Shown: positions 7,819 to 13,620, numbered from the stretch's first letter. The stretch: DNA of 36,617 bases from a virus (IMGVR_UViG_3300022074_000152:1-36617), one strand, 5' to 3'. The notes: generated by a model not told the origin, from the sequence alone. Translations and numbers: made by a program.

Positions 7819-8240
7819 AGTTCAGCTTCCTCCTCATCTTCAATCTCAAACTCATCCGCATTCGGATCATTATATTCTACAAGTTTTATAACTTGCATCT
7901 TCATAAAGTCAAGACCCTTGTAGGTTCGACCATTCCACTGAGACTCCCACTCTTTATATTGAACCTTAACATGAGAGCCATTGCCCACACTTACATCAAT
8001 ATCCTGTTTACGGGTGTCGATCAAGCCGGGAGCCTTACGAATCATACCGTTAGGCCCATTGACCTTACGTTTAATGATGATTGCAGGGCCTTCTTCCATC
8101 TGCTTAACAGGGAACCCACGATCCTCAAAGTCTTGAGCGGTAGACTCATCGACTACTAAGTTAACCGTGTAGCACGGATCATACTTAGTGTTGGGTGAAG
8201 TTACGAAAGCCCAGTAAGCTGTTCCTTCAAGTACTGCCAT
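7815..8240 (-). CDS. Single-stranded DNA-binding protein (T7 gp2.5-like)
   Basis: 141 residues. Coats ssDNA during replication and recombination. It has an OB-fold-like pattern starting GTAYWAFVTSPNTKYDP, a central GRTYKGLDFMKMQVIKL, and an acidic C-terminal tail (DEFEIEDEEEAEL) like the gp2.5 tail that contacts polymerase and helicase. Start is ATG at 8240 after GAGGTATAAA. The frame extends 17 residues further upstream, but that stretch lies over a perfect promoter and would begin in its spacer, so I reject it. It is first in its transcription unit and close to the promoter. Confidence 0.85.
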   Translation of the reverse strand: MAVLEGTAYWAFVTSPNTKYDPCYTVNLVVDESTAQDFEDRGFPVKQMEEGPAIIIKRKVNGPNGMIRKAPGLIDTRKQDIDVSVGNGSHVKVQYKEWESQWNGRTYKGLDFMKMQVIKLVEYNDPNADEFEIEDEEEAEL

Positions 8241-8271
8241 TTTATACCTCGCGTTTGGTTTTGGTTTGCGT

Positions 8272-8300
8272 ATTATACGGACTAAAGACAATCATGTCAA
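8272..8300 (-). promoter_or_regulatory. Consensus sigma70 promoter for the ssDNA-binding protein unit
   Basis: On the minus strand TTGACA (8300-8295), a 17-base spacer, and TATAAT (8277-8272): both hexamers are perfect. The start point would be near 8265, giving a 25-base leader to the ATG at 8240. The TGA inside the -35 box is also the stop codon of the upstream gene. It can be read by unmodified host RNA polymerase. Confidence 0.9.
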
Positions 8301-8590
8301 GCATAATTTTCTTCCCACCGTAATTTTTTTTTCTTTCGCCCTTCTTCTTTGGCGATCCTACTGGCATCACATCTTGCTGCGTACCAATAAAGTGTATTAA
8401 GTTCCTCCTTTAACTTCCTGATTGATAAAGTAATTTTACCCTTGCCAAACTTAGGAGTTACTGAAGCCTTCTTACTCCCAACCTTGACTGTGCAAAATCT
8501 CCAGCCATCTAAATAATACCAAGTAACAAACTCATCGCTGCGTTTTGGATTCAATAAGAAACTTTTTAGTTTTAAAATATCTTCTGTCAC
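8297..8590 (-). CDS. Hypothetical protein
   Basis: 97 residues, strongly basic (pI high by composition), with a C-terminal KKKK tract and RWEENYA end. No recognised family. The central LDGWRFCTVKVGSKKASVTPKFG looks like short beta strands and the rest helical. The start overlaps the preceding stop by 4 bp, and its own stop codon forms part of the next promoter. It is one of a run of small unknown genes on the leftward arm, typical of host-takeover genes; that role is inference. Confidence 0.7.
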   Translation of the reverse strand: MTEDILKLKSFLLNPKRSDEFVTWYYLDGWRFCTVKVGSKKASVTPKFGKGKITLSIRKLKEELNTLYWYAARCDASRIAKEEGRKKKKLRWEENYA

Positions 8591-8808
8591 TCGCAGTTCC
8601 TATCAACAAACTCAACAAACAACATAGATAAATCGTTATCTTGTATTCTCCAACTTCCTACTTCAGAACAACGATCTTCTACAAAATTAATAAACTTAAA
8701 CTTGACACGCTCTGATGGAGGACTCACTCCTATTCTTAAAGCAAACAGTTGACACCACCAATCATCAACTTCACTACAAAATTCTGCCCTTGTATCAATA
8801 GCACTCAT
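8587..8808 (-). CDS. Hypothetical protein
   Basis: 73 residues, acidic, with WW and several cysteines (EVDDWWCQLFALRIGVSPPSERV). No recognised family. It overlaps its neighbours on both sides (4 and 14 bp), as in a translationally coupled operon. No signal peptide or membrane segment. Confidence 0.65.
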   Translation of the reverse strand: MSAIDTRAEFCSEVDDWWCQLFALRIGVSPPSERVKFKFINFVEDRCSEVGSWRIQDNDLSMLFVEFVDRNCE

Positions 8809-8986
8809 TAGCTTCCTCCAGTTGGGTTTTCAAATAAAGTCTAACAAAAGATTCAGGAAATTCCTCGCCATGTTTTAACATTAAGCGCAGCGCATCTTCT
8901 TGCATTTCATCACTGACATCTTCAAACCCACAATAAATAGTGGAGTAATAAAGAATATGATTACACATGTCAATTACGTTTTGCAT
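8795..8986 (-). CDS. Hypothetical protein
   Basis: 63 residues, acidic and helical, with cysteines near the start (MCNHILYYSTIYCGFED). Not recognised. Start and end overlap neighbouring genes by 1 and 14 bp. The tight packing and matching strand are the main support for coding. Confidence 0.6.
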   Translation of the reverse strand: MQNVIDMCNHILYYSTIYCGFEDVSDEMQEDALRLMLKHGEEFPESFVRLYLKTQLEEANECY

Positions 8987-9285
8987 TAAAGATCCCTTTC
9001 AATAAATTTTGTTCCCCAAAAAGCAATATCATTATGCAAATCTTTTAAAGTATTATAAGCATCTTTAGTACGTTCATACTGTGGGCTGACATGCTTGTGA
9101 GGTGTAGCAAGACGAAGTACATTATCATAATGCTTCATTCGATCAGTTAGTATTTCTTTCATTTGAGTATTAACAAGATCACGTAAGCTATTCTCAAATT
9201 GCTTCTTGCTACCATTAACTATGAGAGCCTCTCGACTCTCAGAATGAATCACAAAGTGATCCACAAATAAATCTATATTATCCAA
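8986..9285 (-). CDS. Hypothetical protein
   Basis: 99 residues, predicted helical throughout (KKQFENSLRDLVNTQMKEILTDRMKHYDNVLRL), with charged ends. No recognised domain. The start overlaps the previous gene by 8 bp, and its stop shares one base with the next start. Confidence 0.65.
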   Translation of the reverse strand: MDNIDLFVDHFVIHSESREALIVNGSKKQFENSLRDLVNTQMKEILTDRMKHYDNVLRLATPHKHVSPQYERTKDAYNTLKDLHNDIAFWGTKFIERDL

Positions 9286-9511
9286 CGGTCACAACCTCCA
9301 AGTCAGTTTCGATCCAGACCTTAGCACCGCACGGCAGTGGGTTATCAGGGCAGTAGTAAATACTTACCAGTGCCTTACCTTCAGAGTCCACAACAGCGGC
9401 ATGATTAGCTTTTCTATTTTGTTTGTAGTCTTTGACAGTAATCACTGGCAACTCAGCACCCTTGGCGTTAGCCTTGATGTTATGTTGATTAACATGGATT
9501 CTAGTTTTCAT
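9278..9511 (-). CDS. Conserved small phage protein (KTRIHVNQH type)
   Basis: 77 residues. The N-terminus KTRIHVNQHNIKAN and the C-terminal half (VSIYYCPDNPLPCGAKVWIETD) match a pattern I recall from many small phage proteins of unknown function, probably a compact beta fold. Its ATG is part of TAATG with the upstream stop codon. Role unknown. Confidence 0.7.
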   Translation of the reverse strand: MKTRIHVNQHNIKANAKGAELPVITVKDYKQNRKANHAAVVDSEGKALVSIYYCPDNPLPCGAKVWIETDLEVVTVG

Positions 9512-9690
9512 TAAACATCCTCAGTAATCTTACCATTAGGAAAAACTTCAGTATAGCCTCTAATTTCAGTAGAGATTATCCTGTTGTCATAATCTGTAAA
9601 TGAGTAGTCACAGCAACAAACTACATCTTCAGACTCAACATTCTTTTTAACTGTAAGAGCTACTTCGACAAGAATTTTTTTAGTTTTCAT
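9511..9690 (-). CDS. Hypothetical 59-residue protein
   Basis: A short gene (MKTKKILVEVALTVKK... ending in FPNGKITEDV) with a good ribosome site, AAGGA five bases before ATG. It is linked to the next gene by a TAATG stop/start. It contains a CCC cluster and mixed beta-type sequence (EVALTVKKNVESEDVV). Unknown function. The 90 bases between it and the DUF932 gene (9691-9781) hold nothing I can identify. Confidence 0.7.
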   Translation of the reverse strand: MKTKKILVEVALTVKKNVESEDVVCCCDYSFTDYDNRIISTEIRGYTEVFPNGKITEDV

Positions 9691-9781
9691 ACAATTCCTT
9701 ATCTGTACTGGTATTGGAAGGAGCAGTTTTACACCATGCTCAGGGATTGAGAAGTTTAACCACTTACTCAGGTGACAGGAG

Positions 9782-10726
9782 TTAGGCCGCTATTTGAAAG
9801 TCTGCAATAACCTGTTGAACTTTCTCAGACTTCTTGACTTGAGCTACAGGAATGTCAACAGTATTTTTACGACTACCGACATGGTGGCTTGACCAATCAG
9901 TCAAAGCATTATATATAGCCCAATGATTACTGCCCATTGCAGGAGCATAACGCTCTCTATATTGTGTCCAAGCATACATTAAAGAACTATTATTATATGC
10001 TGTAGGCATGGTCATTATTGAACTAGGTGTCTCTCCCTCTTTTAGTTTACCTACTGCAAATTTAGAACCTGTTGCCTTTGCAATATATTTAAATGCTTTC
10101 TCAATAGAAGCGGGGGTGTTATGCCATCTGGCCCATATTTCATTTTGGGTATCCAGTATATTCATAATCCTATTCATTTGATGTGCGCCTTGATCGACAC
10201 TTAACTTCTGAGTGTGTCGAGCCTTGTAAATACCAGCAGTCTGTCCAAGGAAAACTTGGTGGTTTGTGCAAGCATTTTGTAATGCACCGACAGTGGCTTG
10301 ATAGGGCCATGCAGAATTAAATGAATTGATATGTAGCATCTCAAGGATAGCCGTGTCGCCGTCAGGCGTTACAATCTCATGGTTAGGTAACTGGTGCCTA
10401 ATAAAACAAACCCCACCGTTATCACCAACTTGGATAGTTTCTTTAATGTCACCAAGATTTAATTTGCTGCGCTCTAGGACATTACGAGCAGTGTCGATCA
10501 TCTTAGTATGTGATACAGGCTGATATCGCTCACCGTGGATCGCCAAAGCATCACCAGTATCTTCACGATAATAAACTTTCTTATTGTCAAGTTTAAGTAC
10601 ACCACCATCTTGATCCCTATACAATACTGGTGTGGCGGTCACTTGAAAGTCTGCCTCGCCATAGCCAGAATCCCGAAGGTTATCAACTGCCGAATTGTTT
10701 CCAAACAAAAAACTAATTGTGTTCAT
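9782..10726 (-). CDS. DUF932 protein (phage/plasmid-like TIGR03299 type)
   Basis: 314 residues. The DUF932 pattern runs almost end to end: early YREDTGDALAIHGERYQPVSH, then LHINSFNSAWPYQATVGALQNACTNHQVF, and a C-terminal region with NHWAIYNALTDWSSHH. The family is widespread in phages and plasmids; its biochemical role is unknown to me. The start has AGGAG five bases before the ATG. It follows its own probable promoter (10886-10914) and a leader of about 150 bases beginning with a long hairpin. The leader also has a shorter GGAGGT/GCCTCC pairing near 10794-10825. Confidence 0.88.
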   Translation of the reverse strand: MNTISFLFGNNSAVDNLRDSGYGEADFQVTATPVLYRDQDGGVLKLDNKKVYYREDTGDALAIHGERYQPVSHTKMIDTARNVLERSKLNLGDIKETIQVGDNGGVCFIRHQLPNHEIVTPDGDTAILEMLHINSFNSAWPYQATVGALQNACTNHQVFLGQTAGIYKARHTQKLSVDQGAHQMNRIMNILDTQNEIWARWHNTPASIEKAFKYIAKATGSKFAVGKLKEGETPSSIMTMPTAYNNSSLMYAWTQYRERYAPAMGSNHWAIYNALTDWSSHHVGSRKNTVDIPVAQVKKSEKVQQVIADFQIAA

Positions 10727-10832
10727 ACGAACTCCTGATTATAAAATTATGAGTTGCCAGCGGCTCATTGTCACTCTTTAAAGGCTCCACAAGGGAGGTG
10801 ACGGGTCAGGCTTCACGGTGCCTCCAACCGTA

Positions 10833-10882
10833 CCCTAGAAAAACTAGGAAGGTCGTAAGACCTCCTTCCTAGTTTTCTAGGG
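10833..10882 (-). other. Long bulged hairpin A at the 5' end of the DUF932 transcript
   Basis: Left arm 10833-10852 and right arm 10864-10882 pair over 19 bp with one extra A. The apex adds GGTC-GTAA-GACC. The plus-strand right arm carries three extra bases (CCTCCT where CCT is expected). Read on the minus strand, the 5' arm contains AAGGAGGT, a perfect Shine-Dalgarno with no start codon at a usable distance. The predicted transcription start (about 10879) would put the hairpin at the extreme 5' end of the mRNA, where it could protect the message. Confidence 0.75.
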
Positions 10883-10885
10883 AGA

Positions 10886-10914
10886 ATCTTAAAGTATTTT
10901 AGTTGCGATGTCAA
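10886..10914 (-). promoter_or_regulatory. Probable sigma70 promoter for the DUF932 unit
   Basis: On the minus strand a perfect TTGACA (10914-10909), a 17-base spacer, and TAAGAT (10891-10886; 4 of 6 to consensus). The -35 box includes the TGA stop of the Gp88-like gene and shares the 9-mer GCTTGACAT with the promoter at 8272-8300. Predicted start near 10879. Confidence 0.55.
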
Positions 10915-11720
10915 GCGACCAACTGTAAATTATTAGGGTCTGCAAAGAAGTTCAAGTCGCCTTGATCTCTAAGCCTTTCTAGTTTTGTAGATCCCTTGCG
11001 TGTTAGTTTACCGATGCTACCATCTTCATCTAAAAATCTCAAGTCAGTCTCATCAAAGTCTACTAACTCTACAGTATTACCAAACAACTGTATACTATCA
11101 GGTATCTTAAACTCGCCCTTACACTCTTTAGTATTAAAAGATATTGCGATGTTGAGTCCAAGCTCTGTAGCACTTTTAAGTTGCTTGATTGTCTTGACAC
11201 TATTTAGTGATGCCGAAAATGTAAGATGATAGTTAGACAAAGTATTACGGACAACACGATGTAGAACTTTTGAGTAATCGTAGAACTGTATGTTAGGCAA
11301 AGATTGGACAAGATCAGACCAATCAATATCGCTAGTGCCGTTGAGCCGAATACAATAGTTATCGGTTTCACGGCGCAATATCTCAATTCTTAGCCGATCT
11401 TTAAATCCATCAGGATCTTGAAGATATTGCACAGTCCTACGAGTCATGGCTTTCTGGGCACCAGACATACCAAGCCTACCCGAAGATCTAAGACACGGAT
11501 CTTTACACCCAGCAGTATCAGCATAAGCACATAAAGTTTTCTTAGCAACAAGATTTGCGGGTTGCAAATACAATATACCTGTGGTATACTCTTGCTTTTT
11601 AAAGCCTTTTAAGATCTTAGTAGAACTATTAAACCCCATTAAGGGTAAATTATAATTATATATATACTCCTTAATAGGTTTAATAGACTTTAAAGTTATT
11701 AAGTTTATTTTATTCACCAA
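10911..11720 (-). CDS. Gp88-like protein (mycobacteriophage gene 88 family)
   Basis: About 269 residues. The pattern of the Gp88 domain is visible: ILYLQPANL, then a cysteine block LCAYADTAGCKDPCLRSSGR, TRRTVQYLQDP, YCIRLNGTSDIDW and later LTFSASLNSVKTI. The family is found in many phages; its function is not established, and the cysteine cluster could bind metal. The start is TTG (11720) or GTG (11717), both after GGGAG; there is no nearby ATG. It overlaps the preceding gene by 8-11 bp. It is followed by the DUF932 promoter and hairpin. Confidence 0.72.
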   Translation of the reverse strand: MVNKINLITLKSIKPIKEYIYNYNLPLMGFNSSTKILKGFKKQEYTTGILYLQPANLVAKKTLCAYADTAGCKDPCLRSSGRLGMSGAQKAMTRRTVQYLQDPDGFKDRLRIEILRRETDNYCIRLNGTSDIDWSDLVQSLPNIQFYDYSKVLHRVVRNTLSNYHLTFSASLNSVKTIKQLKSATELGLNIAISFNTKECKGEFKIPDSIQLFGNTVELVDFDETDLRFLDEDGSIGKLTRKGSTKLERLRDQGDLNFFADPNNLQLVA

Positions 11721-11904
11721 AGGCTTTCTCCCATTCTTTAGGTGTTATGCCTGACACTATAAATTCACGTTCACCATCAGTCAAGTTTGGCATTGCATCT
11801 TGAATTAACATACCACCCTGCCAGTTATTAAACTGTTCAGCAGTAATTGGCATATCAATAATGCGACGAACACCAGTTAACATAGATTGTTTTTCGATCA
11901 GCAC
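11710..11904 (-). CDS. Conserved small phage protein (SGITPKEWEKAFGE type)
   Basis: 64 residues from GTG at 11904, which has AGGAGG five bases upstream. The core MPITAEQFNNWQGGMLIQ, then MPNLTDGEREFIVSGITPKEW, is a small helical protein type I recall from many phages, of unknown function. Translation from the internal ATG of MPIT (residue 18) is possible but has no ribosome site. A long bulged hairpin and a terminator lie immediately upstream, so this and the Gp88-like gene are probably under attenuation or processing control. Confidence 0.7.
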   Translation of the reverse strand: MLIEKQSMLTGVRRIIDMPITAEQFNNWQGGMLIQDAMPNLTDGEREFIVSGITPKEWEKAFGE

Positions 11905-11917
11905 ATTATCCTCCTGT

Positions 11918-11970
11918 TCCCTTTTTAATCTTTAGAGGTCTAAAGACCTCCTCTAAAGATTAAAAAGGGA
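11918..11970 (-). other. Long bulged hairpin B overlapping a terminator
   Basis: Perfect 21-bp arms (11918-11938 and 11950-11970). The apex AGGTC-TAAA-GACCT offers an alternative pairing that leaves a 3-base excess in the plus-strand right arm, as in hairpins A and C. On the minus-strand RNA it ends 13 bases before the GTG of the next gene. Its 5' arm uses the 3' half and U-tract of the terminator at 11962-11982, so the two structures exclude each other. Confidence 0.8.
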
Positions 11971-11982
11971 GCCGAAGCTCCC
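11962..11982 (-). terminator. Intrinsic terminator, UUCG loop
   Basis: On the minus strand GGGAGC-TTCG-GCTCCC followed by TTTTT. It lies downstream of the 12079-12348 gene and upstream of the GTG gene at 11904. Its distal stem and U-tract (11962-11970) are also the 5' arm of hairpin B. Confidence 0.78.
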
Positions 11983-11988
11983 AATATT

Positions 11989-12051
11989 TTAATCAGTGCA
12001 GCCGCTGTTACAGGGATTGGTTACCCCGACGAGAAGCTGCACCATAACCAT
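11989..12051 (-). CDS. Possible 20-residue peptide
   Basis: ATG at 12051 to TAA just before the terminator, encoding MVMVQLLVGVTNPCNSGCTD. There is no Shine-Dalgarno sequence. The start lies in an 8-bp inverted repeat (ATAACCAT-ACTA-ATGGTTAT, 12044-12063), which could sequester it. The N-terminal half is hydrophobic and the C-terminal half has two cysteines. This may be chance; the surrounding 11983-12078 otherwise holds only that repeat. Confidence 0.2.
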   Translation of the reverse strand: MVMVQLLVGVTNPCNSGCTD

Positions 12052-12078
12052 ACTAATGGTTATAATTTTAATTAATCC

Positions 12079-12348
12079 CTAAGCGGGATTCTCCGGTTCA
12101 ATTCTTTGAACTAACATCACGATCATTTGCGCGACATCCCATTTATCAATTTGCCAAACTCCAGTTTTACTAAACTTATCAGACACCAAATCTTCATATC
12201 TTGATAACACCGCAGTATGAAGATCAGGACTCATTTGAAGATTACCAATTTCAGAAGCTAACACATCAACCGCATGTTCAAACCTCATTAATTGTTTAAG
12301 TTCAAAAGAAATACCACGACGCTCATCAACTACAACAGAATTAGTCAT
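12079..12348 (-). CDS. Hypothetical protein
   Basis: 89 residues starting MTNSVVVDERRG at 12348, with GGAG five bases upstream. The frame extends 25 residues further, but that stretch overlaps the membrane-peptide gene and lacks a ribosome site. The sequence is helical (LKQLMRFEHAVDVLASEIGNLQM, VWQIDKWDVAQMIVMLVQRI) with no recognised family. A terminator follows about 100 bases downstream. Confidence 0.7.
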   Translation of the reverse strand: MTNSVVVDERRGISFELKQLMRFEHAVDVLASEIGNLQMSPDLHTAVLSRYEDLVSDKFSKTGVWQIDKWDVAQMIVMLVQRIEPENPA

Positions 12349-12356
12349 ATAGACTC

Positions 12357-12446
12357 CTAAGAAAAGATTACAATAATAAATGGGGTCAGTGGAGCAGCTA
12401 ATACTGCAATCACTGGTATCCAAATATCTAAATTATATTTATCCAT
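12357..12446 (-). CDS. Small membrane peptide, 29 residues
   Basis: ATG at 12446 preceded by GGAG with a 5-base spacer; the TAG stop overlaps the ribosome site of the next gene. The sequence begins MDKYNLDIWIPVIAVLAAPL and continues as one hydrophobic segment (about residues 9-28), so it should be a single-pass inner-membrane peptide. Phages use such peptides for host takeover or lysis timing; no homologue is recognised. It lies directly after a terminator. Confidence 0.55.
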   Translation of the reverse strand: MDKYNLDIWIPVIAVLAAPLTPFIIVIFS

Positions 12447-12455
12447 AAAAGCTCC

Positions 12456-12476
12456 AAAAAGCCCCCCGAAGGGGGC
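12456..12476 (-). terminator. Intrinsic terminator after the first leftward gene
   Basis: On the minus strand GCCCCC-TTCG-GGGGGC followed by TTTTT. It starts 10 bases after the stop of the 12486-12860 gene and ends 10 bases before the ATG of the membrane peptide. The first gene of the leftward transcript would therefore be more abundant than those behind it. Confidence 0.85.
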
Positions 12477-12485
12477 CAAGTTAAA

Positions 12486-12860
12486 TTAGATCATTCCAAG
12501 GTCAGCGGCAGTCGCAAGACGAGGAGCCGAAGAAGTCTTAAAGTTCTTTGACTGCTTTGGATTCGCAGTAATCTTAACTTCTTTATTCGACTTCAAGTCT
12601 TCAGTCTTGAGGACTTTAAGATACTTGGCAGCAGCCGAAGTCTTACCGTTGATTTTCTTGACGGAGAATAATTTATTCACATCGCCAGCCAAAGGCTGAC
12701 CTTCGTGAACCGACTTGATCGTGGCCCCAAAGCGAGCTTTGAGCTTGTTAAATTCAAAACGCTTGATATCGTTTTCACCGATATATTTGTAAGCCAAGGT
12801 CGAAGCCACCGCATAGATAGCTTTGTCAGTTGCAGGTTTTGTCAAATCATACTTAGCCAT
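12486..12860 (-). CDS. First leftward gene, basic hypothetical protein
   Basis: 124 residues, strongly basic, starting MAKYDLTKPATDKAIYAVAS, with a Lys/Ser-rich C-terminal third (KSNKEVKITANPKQSKNFKT). No recognised family; basic composition suits nucleic-acid binding. It is the first gene behind the leftward central promoter, after a leader of about 700 bases with nine hairpins, and has its own terminator. This implies early, abundant expression. GGGA lies about 9 bases before the ATG. Codon use is slightly more GC-rich than its neighbours. Confidence 0.75.
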   Translation of the reverse strand: MAKYDLTKPATDKAIYAVASTLAYKYIGENDIKRFEFNKLKARFGATIKSVHEGQPLAGDVNKLFSVKKINGKTSAAAKYLKVLKTEDLKSNKEVKITANPKQSKNFKTSSAPRLATAADLGMI

Positions 12861-12914
12861 AATCGTTTTCCCGATTGTGTAATTTTTCGTTGAGCCGCTG
12901 TCGGCCCTTCCTAG

Positions 12915-12981
12915 TTTTGACTCTCTTTAAAATCTTCAGAAGTCGTAAGACTTCTTCTGAAGATTTTAAAGAGAGTCAAAA
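12915..12981 (-). other. Long bulged hairpin C (largest of the array)
   Basis: Perfect 28-bp arms, 12915-12942 and 12954-12981, with an 11-base apical loop. The apex can refold as AAGTC-GTAA-GACTT, leaving a 3-base excess in the plus-strand right arm, exactly as in hairpins A and B. It is the last structure before the first leftward gene, 55 bases from its ATG. The 13-mer CCTTCCTAGTTTT at 12906-12918 also occurs in hairpin A. Confidence 0.85.
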
Positions 12982-13310
12982 CTTCTCAGCTAGTCCCTTT
13001 AAAACCTTAAAAGGTTTTAAAGGGACTAGCTGGATCGTAAAAGACCCAAAGGGTCTTTTAAATTTGGGAGTTCTTAGCTCCTCTTAGGAGGAGCTAGATG
13101 GCTGTTGAGGCTTGGCAGCTAATTAGTTTTCAAAGCCTTGAAAACTAAGAAGAACTTTGAAGTTTACTTTAAACTTCAAAGACTAAAAAGACTTTAGTTT
13201 ACTTTGTAAACTAGAAGTCTTCAAAGTTTTCTGGAGGGCAAACCTCTAAAGTCTTCTTAGACTTTAGAGTTTTGGGAGGTCGCACTTAAAAGTCTTCAGA
13301 GACTTTTAAG
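12915..13310. repeat. Array of nine hairpins in the central non-coding region
   Basis: Consecutive inverted repeats (arm length, loop): 12915-12981 (28, 11 bases); 12987-13032 (22, AA); 13038-13060 (10, AAA); 13075-13096 (9, TTAG); 13123-13148 (11, AGCC); 13155-13181 (12, CTT); 13188-13221 (15 with one bulge, TTT); 13244-13269 (11, TCTT); 13285-13310 (11, TCAG). Spacers are 5-26 bases. Arms share short words (AAGTCT, CTTTAAA) but differ in sequence. None has a good U-tract like the true terminators here. The array would lie in the leader of the leftward transcript. A weaker pairing AGGTGG/CCACCT follows at 13371-13391. Confidence 0.9.
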
Positions 13311-13431
13311 ATTACGCGGGAAGGTAAGATAGTATTACAGAGTTCTTCTGAGATCTTTAGAGGGCGGGGCAGGTGGCCATACCCCCCACCTACTATATAT
13401 ACTAATTCGTATACATTTTAAGTAGAAATAG

Positions 13432-13522
13432 GTGTTAACTAGTTTAGGCGGGTCTTTAAAGTCCTACCGTACCCCCATATGAGCCAAAAGTAGTGTTCAC
13501 TAGTTTGGGTGGGTCTTCAAAG
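13432..13522. repeat. Two imperfect direct repeats, 61 bases apart
   Basis: GTGTTAACTAGTTTAGGCGG followed by GTCTTTAAAG (from 13432), and GTGTTCACTAGTTTGGGTGG followed by GTCTTCAAAG (from 13493). They match at all but four of about 30 bases. A third, shorter GGTGGGTC occurs near 13559. They lie just downstream of the leftward promoter start and contain a near-palindromic ACTAGT core. They could be protein-binding sites or origin repeats; no specific role is shown. The remaining bases of 13311-13573 hold nothing else I recognise. Confidence 0.6.
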
Positions 13523-13573
13523 AGCTTTAAAGGGGAAGATATATATAGGTATAGCCCCGGTGGGTCTATGTAT

Positions 13574-13602
13574 ATTATAGAGATTATTTTACGATTTGTC
13601 AA
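13574..13602 (-). promoter_or_regulatory. Leftward central sigma70 promoter
   Basis: On the minus strand TTGACA (13602-13597), a 17-base spacer and TATAAT (13579-13574): a perfect consensus. Predicted start near 13567, about 707 bases before the ATG of the first leftward gene, so the transcript carries the direct repeats and hairpin array as its leader. Confidence 0.9.
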
Positions 13603-13620
13603 GAAAAAACTTGACAAATC
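13593..13620. promoter_or_regulatory. Inverted repeat spanning both central -35 boxes (candidate operator)
   Basis: GATTTGTCAAG, six A residues, CTTGACAAATC: perfect 11-bp arms. Each arm contains the -35 box of one of the divergent promoters, so the symmetry extends five bases beyond the hexamers themselves. A dimeric regulator bound here would affect both promoters at once. No repressor gene is identifiable in the window, so the operator role is a hypothesis. The symmetry could also simply reflect two copies of one promoter. Confidence 0.6.

Noticed and set aside
8241-8291. N-terminal extension of the ssDNA-binding protein
   Set aside because: The upstream ATG lies in the spacer of a perfect promoter, and GAGGT precedes the ATG at 8240.
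12875-13087. 70-codon plus-strand frame
   Set aside because: It runs straight through three hairpins, has no ribosome site, and its sequence reflects the inverted repeats.
12915-13310. CRISPR array
   Set aside because: Repeats are inverted, not direct, differ from each other, and there are no uniform spacers or cas genes.
12915-13310. Stacked intrinsic terminators or N4-type hairpin promoters
   Set aside because: The stems are AT-rich without the U-tracts seen at the four real terminators, and no N4-like virion RNA polymerase is visible, though three loops are three bases long.
13371-13391. Tenth hairpin AGGTGG/CCACCT
   Set aside because: Only six base pairs with a nine-base loop; could be chance, so not counted in the array.
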